This document shows, one piece after another, positions 15,589-24,769 of a DNA stretch of 64,000 bases. Every line of letters starts with the position of its first letter. Position 1 is the first letter of the stretch. Source of the DNA: an uncultured Fibrobacter sp. (GTDB taxonomy: Bacteria; Fibrobacterota; Fibrobacteria; Fibrobacterales; Fibrobacteraceae); assembly GCF_900316465.1 (NCBI RefSeq), contig NZ_ONDD01000016.1:8358-72357 (forward strand), given 5' to 3'. The notes below the pieces were generated by a model. That model saw nothing but the letters and a program-made list of their open reading frames with translations, did not search any database and was not told where the DNA came from. The position numbers and the translations under genes are program-made.

Positions 15589-17151
15589 TTACTTGCGCCA
15601 GCCTTCCATAATCTTCATGCAGCCAGCGAGTAGCTCGGCGGAGCGGTCCTTGGCTTCGGTTTCCACGTAGCAGCGGAATTCCGGAGCGTTGCCGCTGGGG
15701 CGCAGGTGCACGATATCGCCAGAATCGAATTCCATGCGGTAGCCGTCCGTTTCATCGATGGAAACGACTTCGCCGTGGAAGGGCTTCGGAGCCGGGCCAT
15801 CTTTAGGCTTGAACTTGGAAGGCTTTGCAGTGAGGGCACCGAACAATTTGGCGCCGAGTTTCTTTTCGCGGATTTCAGCGAGCTTCGCCTTCGACGTTTC
15901 GGTCGAGAATTCCTTGAGGCGGTCGCTGAGCGTAAAGCGCTTCGGGAGTTTCTTGAGCAAATCGACCACGCACATTTTCTGTTCGCGGACCATGACCATC
16001 ACGGCAATCATCGGGAGCAATGCATCGCGAGTCGGGAGTGCCGGGAGCGTGCGGGTTGTGCGAGTCTCACCGCCGCGGCCATCGCTATCAATGAATTCGC
16101 GCGTGAGGTTTGTCTGCAACAGGAATCCGCCGTTTGCTTCGTAGCCAGCGACAGAGACGCTCTTGTCGTTTGCATCCACCAGGCTTTCCATGCCGGCGAT
16201 CACGTACGGGCTTCCGATTCGCGTGCGGCAAATCTTTTCGAAGGAGCCAGATTTTTCAAGCGACGTGTTGCAACTCACAGGAGTTGCAATGCGCTTGATA
16301 CCAAGCGCCTGGGCAGCCAAGATGCCCAGCACGTCGCCACGGAGCCACATGCCTACATCGTCTGCCAAAAGCGGGCGGTCGCTATCGCCATCGGTACTGA
16401 AAATTGCATCCACGAAATCCTTGTGCGCAAAGTCGCGGGCCAAGTCTTCGTCTTCTTTACGGATAGCTTCGGTATCCACCGGAATAAAGGTTTCGCTGCG
16501 GGCAAAAGGCTTGACTGTCGCGCCCAAGCTTTCGAGCACTTTCACCACAATGTCGCGGCCCACGGCGGAATGCTGGTACACGCCAATGGTCAGGCCTTGC
16601 AAAGCCTTAGCACCGAAAAATTCCGGATAGCGCTTGCAGTAATTTTCTTCGGCTTCAGTTTCGACCGCCGGAAGTGCGGGGGCATTTTTCAGCATGCCAT
16701 TTGCATCGAAAATCGCTTCGTCGAAATCCACCGACTGCGAAACAATTCCCTGTTCGTCCTTCTTGGTGATTTCGCCCTGCGGGTGGTTGAACTTGATGCC
16801 GTTGCGGTCGGCCGGAATGTGGCTACCCGTGACCATGATGGTCGGGAGAGCCTTATCGATACCGTACAAAGCGATTGCCGGGCTCGGAATGCGGCCGCAG
16901 TAAATCACCTTCCAAGAGGAATCTTCGCCGGCTTTGACCAAGGCCTTCAAAATGCGTTCGGTACTCGGGCGCAAGTCGCCAGCAATTGCAATCGTGTGAT
17001 CGCACTTGTAGCTAGCCTCGCAGTACTTGATAAACGAGCGCGCATACACATAGCACACGCGGTCCGTCATCGCTGTCACCAGGCCGCGGGCACCGCTGGT
17101 ACCGAATGCCACACCGGACTGTTTCATTACTTCTTGCATCGAAATGCTCAT
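15589..17151 (-). CDS. Phosphoglucomutase/phosphomannomutase family protein
   Basis: 520 residues from ATG 17151, preceded by AAGGAAGAG. An in-frame start at 17235 would add 28 residues without a ribosome site. It interconverts hexose 1- and 6-phosphates for nucleotide-sugar and glycogen metabolism in the cytosol. Alpha-D-phosphohexomutase signatures: phosphate-binding start FGTSGARG, active phosphoserine loop VTGSHIPADRNGIKF (S where the family has TASHNP), metal loop STDGDSDRPLL (family DGDGDR), sugar-specificity loop GYEANGGFL (family GEESGG) and phosphate clamp RPSGNAPEFRCYVE (family RPSGTEP). Every loop is recognisable though each differs slightly from the textbook form. Substrate preference cannot be set from sequence. 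Confidence 0.88.
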   Translation of the reverse strand: MSISMQEVMKQSGVAFGTSGARGLVTAMTDRVCYVYARSFIKYCEASYKCDHTIAIAGDLRPSTERILKALVKAGEDSSWKVIYCGRIPSPAIALYGIDKALPTIMVTGSHIPADRNGIKFNHPQGEITKKDEQGIVSQSVDFDEAIFDANGMLKNAPALPAVETEAEENYCKRYPEFFGAKALQGLTIGVYQHSAVGRDIVVKVLESLGATVKPFARSETFIPVDTEAIRKEDEDLARDFAHKDFVDAIFSTDGDSDRPLLADDVGMWLRGDVLGILAAQALGIKRIATPVSCNTSLEKSGSFEKICRTRIGSPYVIAGMESLVDANDKSVSVAGYEANGGFLLQTNLTREFIDSDGRGGETRTTRTLPALPTRDALLPMIAVMVMVREQKMCVVDLLKKLPKRFTLSDRLKEFSTETSKAKLAEIREKKLGAKLFGALTAKPSKFKPKDGPAPKPFHGEVVSIDETDGYRMEFDSGDIVHLRPSGNAPEFRCYVETEAKDRSAELLAGCMKIMEGWRK

Positions 17152-17346
17152 AGACTCTTCCTTAGAAATCGAAACTTCTTTATAAAATAAAAGTAGAAAA
17201 GATAGCGGCATCAATCTTTTCAAAATCGTAACCAATGCAGGGCCAAGGCAAAAACACTTGATACAGCCGTATACAGAATCACCGTTTTTACACTAACACC
17301 CCCTAAAAAAAGAGGATATTTTCTACTTTGGATGTTAAAATAAGGG

Positions 17347-18987
17347 ATGATTATGCTCAAAAAAATCTTGACCGCAGGCGTTTTCAGCGCCGTAGCACTC
17401 AGTGCAGCACCGCTCCTCACCAACGGCGACTTGTCTTACGGTGACGGCGGTTGGTATGTTTGGAACAACCCCGATGGCCCCGCCAAGTACGAAAGCAAAA
17501 TCGGTGTCGAAGGCCTCGGCGTAAACGGCAGCGAAGGCGTCAAGCTCACGGTGACCGAACTCCCGAACCCCTCTTGGGGCCTGCAGTTGCAACCGCCCAA
17601 GTGGCTCGCCGACTCAGCCTACTACAAGCTCAGCTTTAAGGCCAAGGGCAACATGCCCATCAACGCCATCATTCAAGGCGGTCCTCCCGACTGGCGCCAG
17701 AAAGAAAGCGCCTCGTTCATGCTGACCAAGGACTGGAAAGAATATTCCATGATTTTCCTTGCCGACCAGAAGGGTTACGGCGTGAACAACGTGACATTCC
17801 ATGTGGGCCTTGCCAAGGGTTGGCTCCAGATGGACGACGTGACCATCGAAAAAGTCGAAGGCATGGATGACATGACCTGGTACAACAATTCCGCCGCCCG
17901 TATCGACAGCCTGCGCAAAAAGGATTTGACCGTGAAGGCCGCCCCCGGCGCCCAGGTGAAGGTGGAACTCATGCGCCACGCATTCCCCTTCGGTACAGCA
18001 CTCGCCCTCTACCCCACCAAGGACAGCGTTGAAACTTGGTACCGCAAGACCGCCAATAAGTACTTCTGGTATGGCGTTCCCGAAAACCAGTTCAAGTGGC
18101 CGGAATACGAACCCAAGAAGGGCAAGATCCGCCGCGAAGAATTCAAGCAGTACCTGGATTACGTGAACGATTACAAGTGGGGCTTCCGCGCCCATACGCT
18201 CGTGTGGGGCCACCAGGGTTACGGCTTCGACAAGCACTTCAGTAACCAGGGCAGCTGCAAGGATATCTCGAAAAAGATCAAGGAACGCATCACCCGCGAC
18301 ATGAAGGAATACAAGGGCCGCATCAAGGAATACGACGTGTGGAACGAAGCATTCCACGAACCGTTCATCTTTAACAAGTGCGGCTGGGACCTGCTGGATA
18401 GCGCCCACGTTTGGGCACACCGCGCAGACCCCGATGCACGCCTCTTCATCAACGAATACAACGTGGTGTCCGCCGGCGAAACCGATCGCCTGTACGAAAT
18501 CGTGAAGGGCATGCTCGAACGCAAAGTTCCTGTACACGGCATTGGCGTACAGTGCCACTTCGGTGACCGCCAGCTGAACCCGGCATTCATCAAGGCCCGT
18601 CTCGACAGGCTCGGATCTTTGGGCCTCCCCATCAAGGTCACGGAACTTGACTTTGGTGACTGGCAGAAGGGCATGTACTTCGGCGAAGAAGAACAGGCCA
18701 AGCGCTTTGAAATGTTCCTGCGCATTGCCTTCAGCCACCCCGCTGTCGAAGGCATTATCCTGTGGGGCTTCTGGGATGGCCGTCACTGGGTCAAGAACGG
18801 CGGTATCGTTGCCATGGACGGTCGCGAAAAGCCGGCTGCCAAGCTCATTTACGACTTGTGGCACAAGGTATGGACCACCAACGGAACGTTCAAGGCCGAT
18901 GAAAACGGTGTCGTGAAGTTCCGCGGCTACCCCGGCAAGTACAAAGTAACCATCGACGGCAAGTCTGAAATGGTTGAATTGAAGTAA
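17347..18987 (+). CDS. Endo-1,4-beta-xylanase, CBM4/9-like domain + GH10
   Basis: 546 residues, or 544 from ATG 17353, which sits better after AAGGG. Signal peptide MLKKILTAGVFSAVALSAA. Residues about 25-180 are a carbohydrate-binding-like beta sandwich (GWYVWNNPDGPAKYES, WGLQLQPPKW, YYKLSFKAKGN, WLQMDDVTIEK). The GH10 barrel spans about 215-500: HTLVWGHQG, acid/base Glu about 334 in YDVWNEAFHE, INEYNVV, GIGVQCHF, nucleophile Glu about 433 in VTELDFGD, and ILWGFWDGRHW. Both catalytic Glu are present. A short beta-rich tail follows. It hydrolyses xylan backbones outside the cell. A good terminator follows, then a FISUMP lipoprotein gene. Confidence 0.95.
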   Translation: MIMLKKILTAGVFSAVALSAAPLLTNGDLSYGDGGWYVWNNPDGPAKYESKIGVEGLGVNGSEGVKLTVTELPNPSWGLQLQPPKWLADSAYYKLSFKAKGNMPINAIIQGGPPDWRQKESASFMLTKDWKEYSMIFLADQKGYGVNNVTFHVGLAKGWLQMDDVTIEKVEGMDDMTWYNNSAARIDSLRKKDLTVKAAPGAQVKVELMRHAFPFGTALALYPTKDSVETWYRKTANKYFWYGVPENQFKWPEYEPKKGKIRREEFKQYLDYVNDYKWGFRAHTLVWGHQGYGFDKHFSNQGSCKDISKKIKERITRDMKEYKGRIKEYDVWNEAFHEPFIFNKCGWDLLDSAHVWAHRADPDARLFINEYNVVSAGETDRLYEIVKGMLERKVPVHGIGVQCHFGDRQLNPAFIKARLDRLGSLGLPIKVTELDFGDWQKGMYFGEEEQAKRFEMFLRIAFSHPAVEGIILWGFWDGRHWVKNGGIVAMDGREKPAAKLIYDLWHKVWTTNGTFKADENGVVKFRGYPGKYKVTIDGKSEMVELK

Positions 18988-19026
18988 CGCTACGTCATCG
19001 CGCAAAGCTATCTATTACTAAAAGAG

Positions 19027-19056
19027 CCTCCCGGTTTATCCGGGAGGTTTTCTTTT
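19027..19056 (+). terminator. Intrinsic terminator of the GH10 gene
   Basis: Perfect stem CCTCCCGG/CCGGGAGG (19027-19034 and 19040-19047), loop TTTAT, then TTTTCTTTTTT. Confidence 0.85.
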
Positions 19057-19057
19057 T

Positions 19058-19063
19058 TATATT
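19058..19063 (+). promoter_or_regulatory. -10 hexamer of the 19092 FISUMP gene
   Basis: TATATT directly after the GH10 terminator U-run. It gives a leader of about 22 nt containing GAGGA before ATG 19092, so the FISUMP gene can be transcribed apart from the xylanase. Confidence 0.4.
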
Positions 19064-19091
19064 TCACTCCACAAACCATAGTGAGGAAACA

Positions 19092-19796
19092 ATGAAGAGT
19101 CTCTACAAAATTGCAGCAATTTCTTTGGCCATGGCATTCGTGGCCTGCGACGATTCCACCTCTGCAAGCGATAACGGCGGCAATGGCGGTAACGGTGGCA
19201 GCGCAAACGTCGCCTGCACCAACGAACCTGTAAATTGCCCTGCTATCGAATACGAAAACGAAGTTTACGACCTTCGCGATTGCAACCATTACAAGATTCA
19301 AACCTTCGGCACGCAGACATGGATGACCGAAAACTTGAACTACAATTCTTGCGAAATCAACGGTCAAAACTGGTGCTACGGTGGTGACGCAGCCAACTGC
19401 CAAAAGTACGGTCGCCTTTACACCTGGACAGCCGCAATGGGCCTCGATAAATCTTACCAGAAGAATTACGCGAACCTGCCCGAAGGCACCGTAACCAAAG
19501 GCCTCTGCCCTGTCGGATACCATATTCCGAGCGACGCCGAGACGGACATTCTTATCGCCTATCTAGAAGAGAATAACAATGTGGCCGATTTCAACTTCCA
19601 GTTCGGCGGCAAGAATAACTTCGCAGGCTTCGCCGACTTAGACAGAACCGCATACTTCTGGACAGCTGACGAAGACCACTCCGAATTCGGCGGAAAAGAA
19701 AACGTCCGCATCTGGAGTTATTCCGAAACCTTCGGCTTCGGTGGCGGTTCCATATTCAAGGACAGCGGACTTTCAATCCGCTGCGTGAAGGACTAA
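19092..19796 (+). CDS. FISUMP-domain lipoprotein
   Basis: 234 residues. Lipoprotein signal MKSLYKIAAISLAMAFVAC with Cys19 followed by DDS. A Gly/Asn-rich linker (about 27-38) leads to the Fibrobacter succinogenes major paralogous domain (TIGR02145-type): YKIQTFGTQTWMTENLNY, KYGRLYTWTAAM, GLCPVGYHIPSDAE, AYFWTADED and the terminal LSIRCVKD. The domain pattern (WM-ENL, GRLY-W, CP-G-H-P, SIRC) resembles C-type-lectin-like folds; its biochemical role is unknown. Surface exposure and glycan binding are inferred. GAGGA precedes ATG. It sits just after the GH10 xylanase gene, with its own -10 box. Confidence 0.92.
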   Translation: MKSLYKIAAISLAMAFVACDDSTSASDNGGNGGNGGSANVACTNEPVNCPAIEYENEVYDLRDCNHYKIQTFGTQTWMTENLNYNSCEINGQNWCYGGDAANCQKYGRLYTWTAAMGLDKSYQKNYANLPEGTVTKGLCPVGYHIPSDAETDILIAYLEENNNVADFNFQFGGKNNFAGFADLDRTAYFWTADEDHSEFGGKENVRIWSYSETFGFGGGSIFKDSGLSIRCVKD

Positions 19797-19819
19797 AAAT
19801 TTCTGCATAAAAGAAAACG

Positions 19820-19845
19820 CCCCGCGATTTTATCGCGGGGTTTTC
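19820..19845. terminator. Intrinsic terminator between FISUMP and rubrerythrin genes
   Basis: Perfect stem CCCCGCGA/TCGCGGGG (19820-19827 and 19833-19840), loop TTTTA, followed by TTTTCTT. The left side AAAAGAAAAC also suits minus-strand termination. Confidence 0.8.
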
Positions 19846-19881
19846 TTAATGGTTTGCTCGACGAATCGCGCGGCCTATCGA

Positions 19882-20421
19882 TTAGTAGTTTTCAGCAGTG
19901 ACTTCGAAGAAGGACTGCGGGTGTGCGCACACCGGGCATGCGGCCGGAGCCTTGGTGCCAACGACAATGTGACCGCAGTTGCGGCATTCCCACACCTTGA
20001 CTTCGCTCTTTTCGAACACGGCCGCGGTTTCCACATTCTTGAGGAGTGCGCGGTAGCGTTCTTCGTGGCGCTTTTCGATAGCGGCGACCATGCGGAACTT
20101 CTTGGCGAGAGCGGCAAAGCCTTCGGCTTCGGCAGTCTTTGCGAAGTCTTCGTACATGTCGGTCCATTCGTAGTTTTCGCCGTCGGCAGCAGCCTTCAGG
20201 TTAGCAGCGGTGTCACCGATACCGTCGAGTTCCTTGAACCAAAGCTTGGCGTGTTCCTTTTCGTTGTCTGCAGTTTTCAGGAACAGCTCAGCGATCTGTT
20301 CGTAGCCTTCTTTCTTGGCGCAGCTTGCAAAGTAGGTGTACTTGTTGCGAGCCTGGGATTCGCCTGCAAAGGCGGCCTGAAGGTTCTTTTCGGTCTGGGT
20401 TCCGGCGTACTTGTTTGCCAT
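19882..20421 (-). CDS. rbr: Rubrerythrin
   Basis: 179 residues from ATG 20421, preceded by GAGAGG. Non-haem iron peroxidase that reduces hydrogen peroxide in anaerobes, using electrons from rubredoxin or NADH partners. The N-terminal four-helix di-iron domain has AAFAGESQARNKYTYFA, NEKEHAK and AAIEKRHEERY (Glu and ExxH ligands). The C-terminal rubredoxin-like [Fe(Cys)4] domain is CRNCGH ... CPVCAH. Length is near the usual 180-190. A minus-strand TATATT at 20455-20460 gives a leader of about 27 nt. It is divergent from dcuB. Supports an obligately anaerobic host. Confidence 0.95.
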   Translation of the reverse strand: MANKYAGTQTEKNLQAAFAGESQARNKYTYFASCAKKEGYEQIAELFLKTADNEKEHAKLWFKELDGIGDTAANLKAAADGENYEWTDMYEDFAKTAEAEGFAALAKKFRMVAAIEKRHEERYRALLKNVETAAVFEKSEVKVWECRNCGHIVVGTKAPAACPVCAHPQSFFEVTAENY

Positions 20422-20454
20422 AAATTCCTCTCTTGGTTGAAGTGTCTCGAAAAG

Positions 20455-20460
20455 AATATA
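20455..20460 (-). promoter_or_regulatory. -10 hexamer of the rubrerythrin gene
   Basis: TATATT on the minus strand, about 33 nt before ATG 20421 with GAGAGG in the leader. No confident -35. Confidence 0.4.
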
Positions 20461-20551
20461 CACTTTTTTAGGTCGTCCTGGGCAAAAATAAGTCCATTCA
20501 GAGCCTTTTTTCTGCAAAATAATATATATCTAAACCAAAAGGAGGCCTTTT

Positions 20552-21922
20552 ATGACCCTCATGATTATCCAGCTTTTGATTGTACTTTTGGCGCTTTACG
20601 TGGGCTCGCGATACGGGAGCCTTGCCCTCGGCGCCATTTCGGGAATTGGTCTTGCCATTCTGGTGCTCGGGTTCGGCATGCAACCCGGCAAACCGCCTAC
20701 CGACGTCATTTATATCATTATCGCGGCAGTCACCTGCGCGGGCATTATGCAGGCTTCGGGCGGCATGGATTGGCTGATTCAAATTGCAGAGCGCCTGTTA
20801 CGCAAGCACCCGAACCATATCACGATTCTCGCTCCGCTCTGCACGTTCTTCCTCACGGTTCTCGTGGGCACCGGTCACGTAGTTTACACCCTGATGCCGA
20901 TTATTTGCGACATCTCCTTGAAAAAGGGAATCCGCCCGGAACGCCCCTGCGGTGTAGCTTCTGTCGCCTCACAGGTGGGCATTACCTGTTCCCCCATTGC
21001 AGCCGCCGTCGCCTCGTTCGTGATTATCTCGAACGCAAACGGTTTTGAAATCAACAACCTGCAAGTCATCGCAATCACCATTCCCGCTTGCCTTTGCGGC
21101 CTCATGGCGGCAGCCGCCGTCTCTTATAAGCGCGGACTCGACCTCGACAAAGACCCTGCCTTCCAGGCGCGTCTCAAAGACCCGCAAATAAAGGAATACA
21201 TGTACGGAAACACCGCCTCGGTACTCGACAAAGAAGTCCCGAAAGAAGCAAAGCGCGCCGTGTTCATCTTCCTCGGCGCCCTCGCCGTCATCGTGCTCTT
21301 CTCCGTGTTCCAGATTATCGGGCATGATATCCGCCCGCAATTCCCGACCGGCAAGGTTGTCGATGGCGTCGCTCAAATGAAGCCGCTCGCCATGAACATC
21401 ATCATTCAGATTGTGATGATTTCGGCCGCCGCGTTCATGGTTATTTTTTGTAAGGCAGCCCCCAAGAAGGCCGTGGCAGGCGCCGTGTGGCAAAGCGGCA
21501 TGGTGGCCGTGGTCGCCATTTACGGAATTGCCTGGCTTGCCGACACCTACTTCGCGAACTACATGGACGTGATGCAGGGCGGACTTAAGGACATCGTGCA
21601 ACATTACCCGTGGGCCATCGCATTTGCCTTCTTCGCGGTAAGCGTGCTCATCAACTCGCAGGGCGCAGTCGTGGTCGCCATGCTCCCGCTCGCCTATAGC
21701 CTCGGCATCGAAGGCCCTGTGCTCCTGGGCGTACTCCCGAGCGTATACGGCTACTTCTTTATTCCGAATTACCCTTCGGACATTGCGACCGTGAACTTCG
21801 ACCGTTCGGGCACCACCGTCATCGGCAAGTACCTATTGAACCACAGCTTTATGCGCCCAGGTATGGTAAGCGTTATCGTCTCAACCATCGTGGGAACAAT
21901 CTTGGTGAAAATTTTCTACTAG
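20552..21922 (+). CDS. dcuB: Anaerobic C4-dicarboxylate transporter, DcuA/DcuB family
   Basis: 456 residues with about 10-12 hydrophobic segments, similar end to end to E. coli DcuB: LALGAISGIGLAILVLGFGMQPGKPP, QASGGMDWLIQIAE, VLVGTGHVVYTLMPII, GIRPERP, YGNTASVLDKEVPKE, AVYGIAW-type AIYGIAWLADT and YPSDIATVNFDRSGTTVIGKYLLNHSF. It exchanges fumarate, malate or aspartate for succinate across the inner membrane. In a succinate-producing fermenter the main role is probably succinate efflux. AAGGAGG lies before ATG 20552, with TATATAT some 25 nt upstream. DcuA versus DcuB cannot be settled by eye; the B-type start is the closer match. Confidence 0.9.
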   Translation: MTLMIIQLLIVLLALYVGSRYGSLALGAISGIGLAILVLGFGMQPGKPPTDVIYIIIAAVTCAGIMQASGGMDWLIQIAERLLRKHPNHITILAPLCTFFLTVLVGTGHVVYTLMPIICDISLKKGIRPERPCGVASVASQVGITCSPIAAAVASFVIISNANGFEINNLQVIAITIPACLCGLMAAAAVSYKRGLDLDKDPAFQARLKDPQIKEYMYGNTASVLDKEVPKEAKRAVFIFLGALAVIVLFSVFQIIGHDIRPQFPTGKVVDGVAQMKPLAMNIIIQIVMISAAAFMVIFCKAAPKKAVAGAVWQSGMVAVVAIYGIAWLADTYFANYMDVMQGGLKDIVQHYPWAIAFAFFAVSVLINSQGAVVVAMLPLAYSLGIEGPVLLGVLPSVYGYFFIPNYPSDIATVNFDRSGTTVIGKYLLNHSFMRPGMVSVIVSTIVGTILVKIFY

Positions 21923-21946
21923 AACATCATCCATTTGCAACAAATG

Positions 21947-21970
21947 ACGGATAAAGTAAGCTTTATCCGT
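21947..21970 (+). terminator. Hairpin after dcuB
   Basis: Perfect 10-bp stem ACGGATAAAG/CTTTATCCGT with loop TAAG, followed by ACATTTTGCC. The weak U-run makes termination only moderately likely. Confidence 0.5.
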
Positions 21971-22041
21971 ACATTTTGCCGTTCGTCGTAAAAACATTCG
22001 CTATGCATTGAATTGTTAGACTAAAAACTTATTTTTTTAAT

Positions 22042-22851
22042 ATGAAGTTTAAACACGCGGCATCATTCATACTCTGCATTATATTCGCGCTGTTTTGCAC
22101 AGGGTGCGTCACGACGAACGTGCACAAGTTCCGCATGACTGCGTCCGAAGCCCCCGAAGTACACGGGGCAAACACGCAGCAGGCCTCTCACTCTTCATTA
22201 TGGCGATTTACCGGAAAAATCAACTACAACGCCGAAAAGAACGTAAACATCACCAAAGACGTATCTGAAGCACCGGATCTCGACAGGCTTTTCGATGTAC
22301 CGATAAAGTTCAAGGATGCCTCATACAAGATGGGCGGCCTCGATTTCAGCGGAAAGGTGGATTTTCTCTATAAAGCAAGTAGCTTCGTCATTGGCGGCGG
22401 CTTAGGCTATAAAGACGGAATCTATTCGCACCTTACAATGGGTGCAAACTACTCGCATTTCGAGTTCGGCGTATTTCTCGGAGGATACAACCAATACATC
22501 GATATGCAATATTCGGGCGATAAGGGTGAGGACTGCGGTGATTCCGACAACGATTGCACGACCTTCAGCAGCCACGGCAACGATTTCAGCGCAAGTGTTT
22601 TTGCCGGCCTCTATACAGGTTTTTATCTGGACAAGTTCTTTGCCAACCTCAGCGTAAGTACCTACAGCCCAAACCCCAAAATAGAAGGAACCGACCTAGA
22701 TGTTCCGGGCATCACGACAGCCTACCTCACCATAGGCTACAGGCTTAACCGCTGGCTTGAATTCAGCGTCGGCGGCATTGCGACCTTCATAGACACTTCC
22801 GAGGGGAATAGCTATCCGGGCGTTACCGGCGGCGTAAGCATTTACCTGTAG
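22042..22851 (+). CDS. Outer-membrane barrel-like lipoprotein, function unknown
   Basis: 269 residues. The signal MKFKHAASFILCIIFALFCTGC has a lipobox Cys22. The mature protein shows repeated amphipathic strands: GKVDFLYKASSFVIGGGLGYKDG, SHLTMGANYSHFEFGVFLGGYNQYI, DFSASVFAGLYTGFYLDKFFANLSVS, ITTAYLTIGYRLNRWLEFSVGGIATF and a final GVTGGVSIYL, as in outer-membrane barrels. A short acidic Cys-bearing loop (EDCGDSDNDC) lies near residue 170. The upstream sequence is T-rich (ACTTATTTTTTTAATATG) without a clear ribosome site. No close functional relative recognised. Confidence 0.65.
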   Translation: MKFKHAASFILCIIFALFCTGCVTTNVHKFRMTASEAPEVHGANTQQASHSSLWRFTGKINYNAEKNVNITKDVSEAPDLDRLFDVPIKFKDASYKMGGLDFSGKVDFLYKASSFVIGGGLGYKDGIYSHLTMGANYSHFEFGVFLGGYNQYIDMQYSGDKGEDCGDSDNDCTTFSSHGNDFSASVFAGLYTGFYLDKFFANLSVSTYSPNPKIEGTDLDVPGITTAYLTIGYRLNRWLEFSVGGIATFIDTSEGNSYPGVTGGVSIYL

Positions 22852-22917
22852 CAGGCCTGTTTCCCAAACGAACCACAAATTTTCTTTTTTAGGGGCAAAA
22901 AAAATGTCCCTTTGTTG

Positions 22918-22923
22918 TATATT
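22918..22923 (+). promoter_or_regulatory. -10 hexamer of the DXS-like gene
   Basis: TATATT preceded by TTG. It gives a leader of about 23 nt with a weak AGGCGG ribosome site before ATG 22953. Confidence 0.35.
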
Positions 22924-22952
22924 TTAGTTGAAATATTTTATAGGCGGTATTT

Positions 22953-24701
22953 ATGCTGATAGAAAAGATTGCATCCCCTGCAGATGTGAAAAAGATGGAC
23001 ACAGAAAGCCTCAAGGCGCTCGCGGGCGAAATCCGCACAGCCCTCATCAACAAGATTTCACATTGCGGCGGGCACTTGGCACCGAACCTCGGATTCGTGG
23101 AGCCGACCATCGCGCTGCATTACGTTTTTGAATCGCCCAAGGACAAGATTGTCTACGATGTTAGCCACCAGAGTTACACCCACAAGATTTTGACAGGCCG
23201 CGCCGAAGCGTTCCTGAATCCGGACAAGTACTGGAGCGTTACCGGCTACACCGAACCCTGCGAAAGCGAACACGACCAGTTCATGATTGGCCACACCTCG
23301 ACTTCCGTGAGTCTCGCACTCGGGCTAGCAACCGCCCGCGACATTAAGGGTGAAAAGGGAAATGTAATCGCTGTCATCGGTGACGGTTCCCTGAGCGGCG
23401 GCGAAGCATTCGAAGGCCTCGACAATGCAGGCGAATACGCGACGAACTTTATCGTAGTGGTAAACGACCACGAAATGTCCATCGCCGAAAACCACGGCGG
23501 CCTTTACGGGAGCCTCGCAGAACTCCGCGCCACGCAGGGCAAGAGCGAAAACAATTACTTCAAGAGCCTCGGATTTGACTACCTGTACGTAGAACAGGGC
23601 AACGATATCGAATCGCTTATCGCCGCATTCAAGCAGGTGAAGGATTCCACAAAGCCCGTGGTCGTGCACATCCATACGCTCAAGGGCAAGGGCTACAGCT
23701 TCGCCGAAAACGCGAAGGAAGGCTTCCACTGGGCGGCCCCCTTTGACATTCCGACCGGCGTCGTGAACTGGGGCAGCGGCGAATCGTACGGCGCAATCCT
23801 CGGCGACTACCTGATGAAAAAAATCAAGGCCGACCCGAAAGTCGTCGTAATCCATTCCGCCGTGCCCGCAGGCATAGGGTTCTTTGCCGAGCAGCGCAAG
23901 GCGGCAGGCAAGCAGTTCATTGACGTGGGCATCGCCGAAGAGCACGCCGTCGCACTCGCCTCCGGCCTCGCGAAAGGCGGCGCCAAGCCCATCTACAGCA
24001 CGCACGGTACATTCATCCAGCGTACCTACGACCAGCTTTCGCAAGACCTGTGCGCGAACAACAACCCGGCCACATTGCTCATTACCATGTCCGGCGCCGA
24101 CGGCATGAACGATACCACGCACCTCTGCATTTTCGACATCGCGATGATGAGCAATATTCCGAACCTGGTGTACCTCTGCCCCACTTGCGTGGAAGAAGCA
24201 ATCGCCATGATGGATTATGCGATCGAACAGACCGCGCACCCGATGGCCATTCGCATTCCGAACGGAGTCGCACATAGGACTGCCGCATTCGACACGGATT
24301 ACTCCAAGTTGAACACATATAAGGTTGACAAGCGCGGAAGCAAAGTCGCCTTGATTGGTCTCGGTAGCTATTACGCCCTCGCTGAAGAAACCGCAACAGA
24401 ACTTGCCAAGCAGGGAATCGACGCCACCATCATCAACCCGCGATTTGCCACGGGCATCGACAGCGAAGTGTTGGAAGGCCTGCGCGCCGACCACCAGGTT
24501 GTCGTAACCCTCGAAAACGGCGTGATTGACGGCGGCTTCGGCGAGAAGATCGCCCGCTTCTACGGCAACAGCGACATGCGCGTTCTCGTGAAGGGCCTCA
24601 AGAAGGAATTCTACGACAAGGTCCCTTACGGCGAACTTATGGAAAGGAACCGTCTCACGCCCAAGCAGATTGTAGAAGACGTTCTGACCGCGCTCAAATA
24701 A
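22953..24701 (+). CDS. dxs: 1-deoxy-D-xylulose-5-phosphate synthase-like enzyme
   Basis: 582 residues, thiamine-diphosphate enzyme. DXS-type N-terminus HCGGHLAPNLGFVEPTIALHYVF, then DVSHQSYTHKILTGR. ThDP-binding GDGSLSGGEAFEGLDNAG ends at VVVNDHEMSIAENHGG, and the histidine block is HTLKGKGYSFAE. The transketolase pyrimidine domain (DVGIAEEHAVALASGLA, STHGTFIQRTYDQL) and C-terminal domain (TLENGVIDGGFGEKI) follow. DXS condenses pyruvate with glyceraldehyde 3-phosphate, the first step of MEP isoprenoid synthesis, and feeds thiamine and pyridoxal pathways. It is about 40-60 residues shorter than typical DXS, so a DXS-like paralogue is possible. Cytosolic. Confidence 0.82.
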   Translation: MLIEKIASPADVKKMDTESLKALAGEIRTALINKISHCGGHLAPNLGFVEPTIALHYVFESPKDKIVYDVSHQSYTHKILTGRAEAFLNPDKYWSVTGYTEPCESEHDQFMIGHTSTSVSLALGLATARDIKGEKGNVIAVIGDGSLSGGEAFEGLDNAGEYATNFIVVVNDHEMSIAENHGGLYGSLAELRATQGKSENNYFKSLGFDYLYVEQGNDIESLIAAFKQVKDSTKPVVVHIHTLKGKGYSFAENAKEGFHWAAPFDIPTGVVNWGSGESYGAILGDYLMKKIKADPKVVVIHSAVPAGIGFFAEQRKAAGKQFIDVGIAEEHAVALASGLAKGGAKPIYSTHGTFIQRTYDQLSQDLCANNNPATLLITMSGADGMNDTTHLCIFDIAMMSNIPNLVYLCPTCVEEAIAMMDYAIEQTAHPMAIRIPNGVAHRTAAFDTDYSKLNTYKVDKRGSKVALIGLGSYYALAEETATELAKQGIDATIINPRFATGIDSEVLEGLRADHQVVVTLENGVIDGGFGEKIARFYGNSDMRVLVKGLKKEFYDKVPYGELMERNRLTPKQIVEDVLTALK

Positions 24702-24744
24702 CATCGCCGAAATAACGTCGCCGAAACCAGAATCGGGCCTTTCG

Positions 24745-24768
24745 CCTGAAATAAGTATATATTTCAGG
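24745..24768. promoter_or_regulatory. Palindrome over the -10 of the DUF4434-like gene
   Basis: Perfect 9-bp inverted repeat CCTGAAATA/TATTTCAGG (24745-24753 and 24760-24768) with a 6-nt centre. It overlaps TATATT at 24758-24763, which is itself exactly 6 nt before ATG 24770. It reads as an operator on the promoter of a leaderless gene; a leader hairpin is unlikely because the transcript would start after it. Confidence 0.4.
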
Positions 24769-24769
24769 T

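Noticed and set aside
15706..17190. Long plus-strand frame opposite the phosphohexomutase
   Set aside because: The minus strand carries all five phosphohexomutase loops; the opposite frame has no motif and no ribosome site.
23325..24704. 459-codon minus-strand frame opposite the DXS-like gene
   Set aside because: Shadow of a clearly recognised thiamine-diphosphate enzyme.
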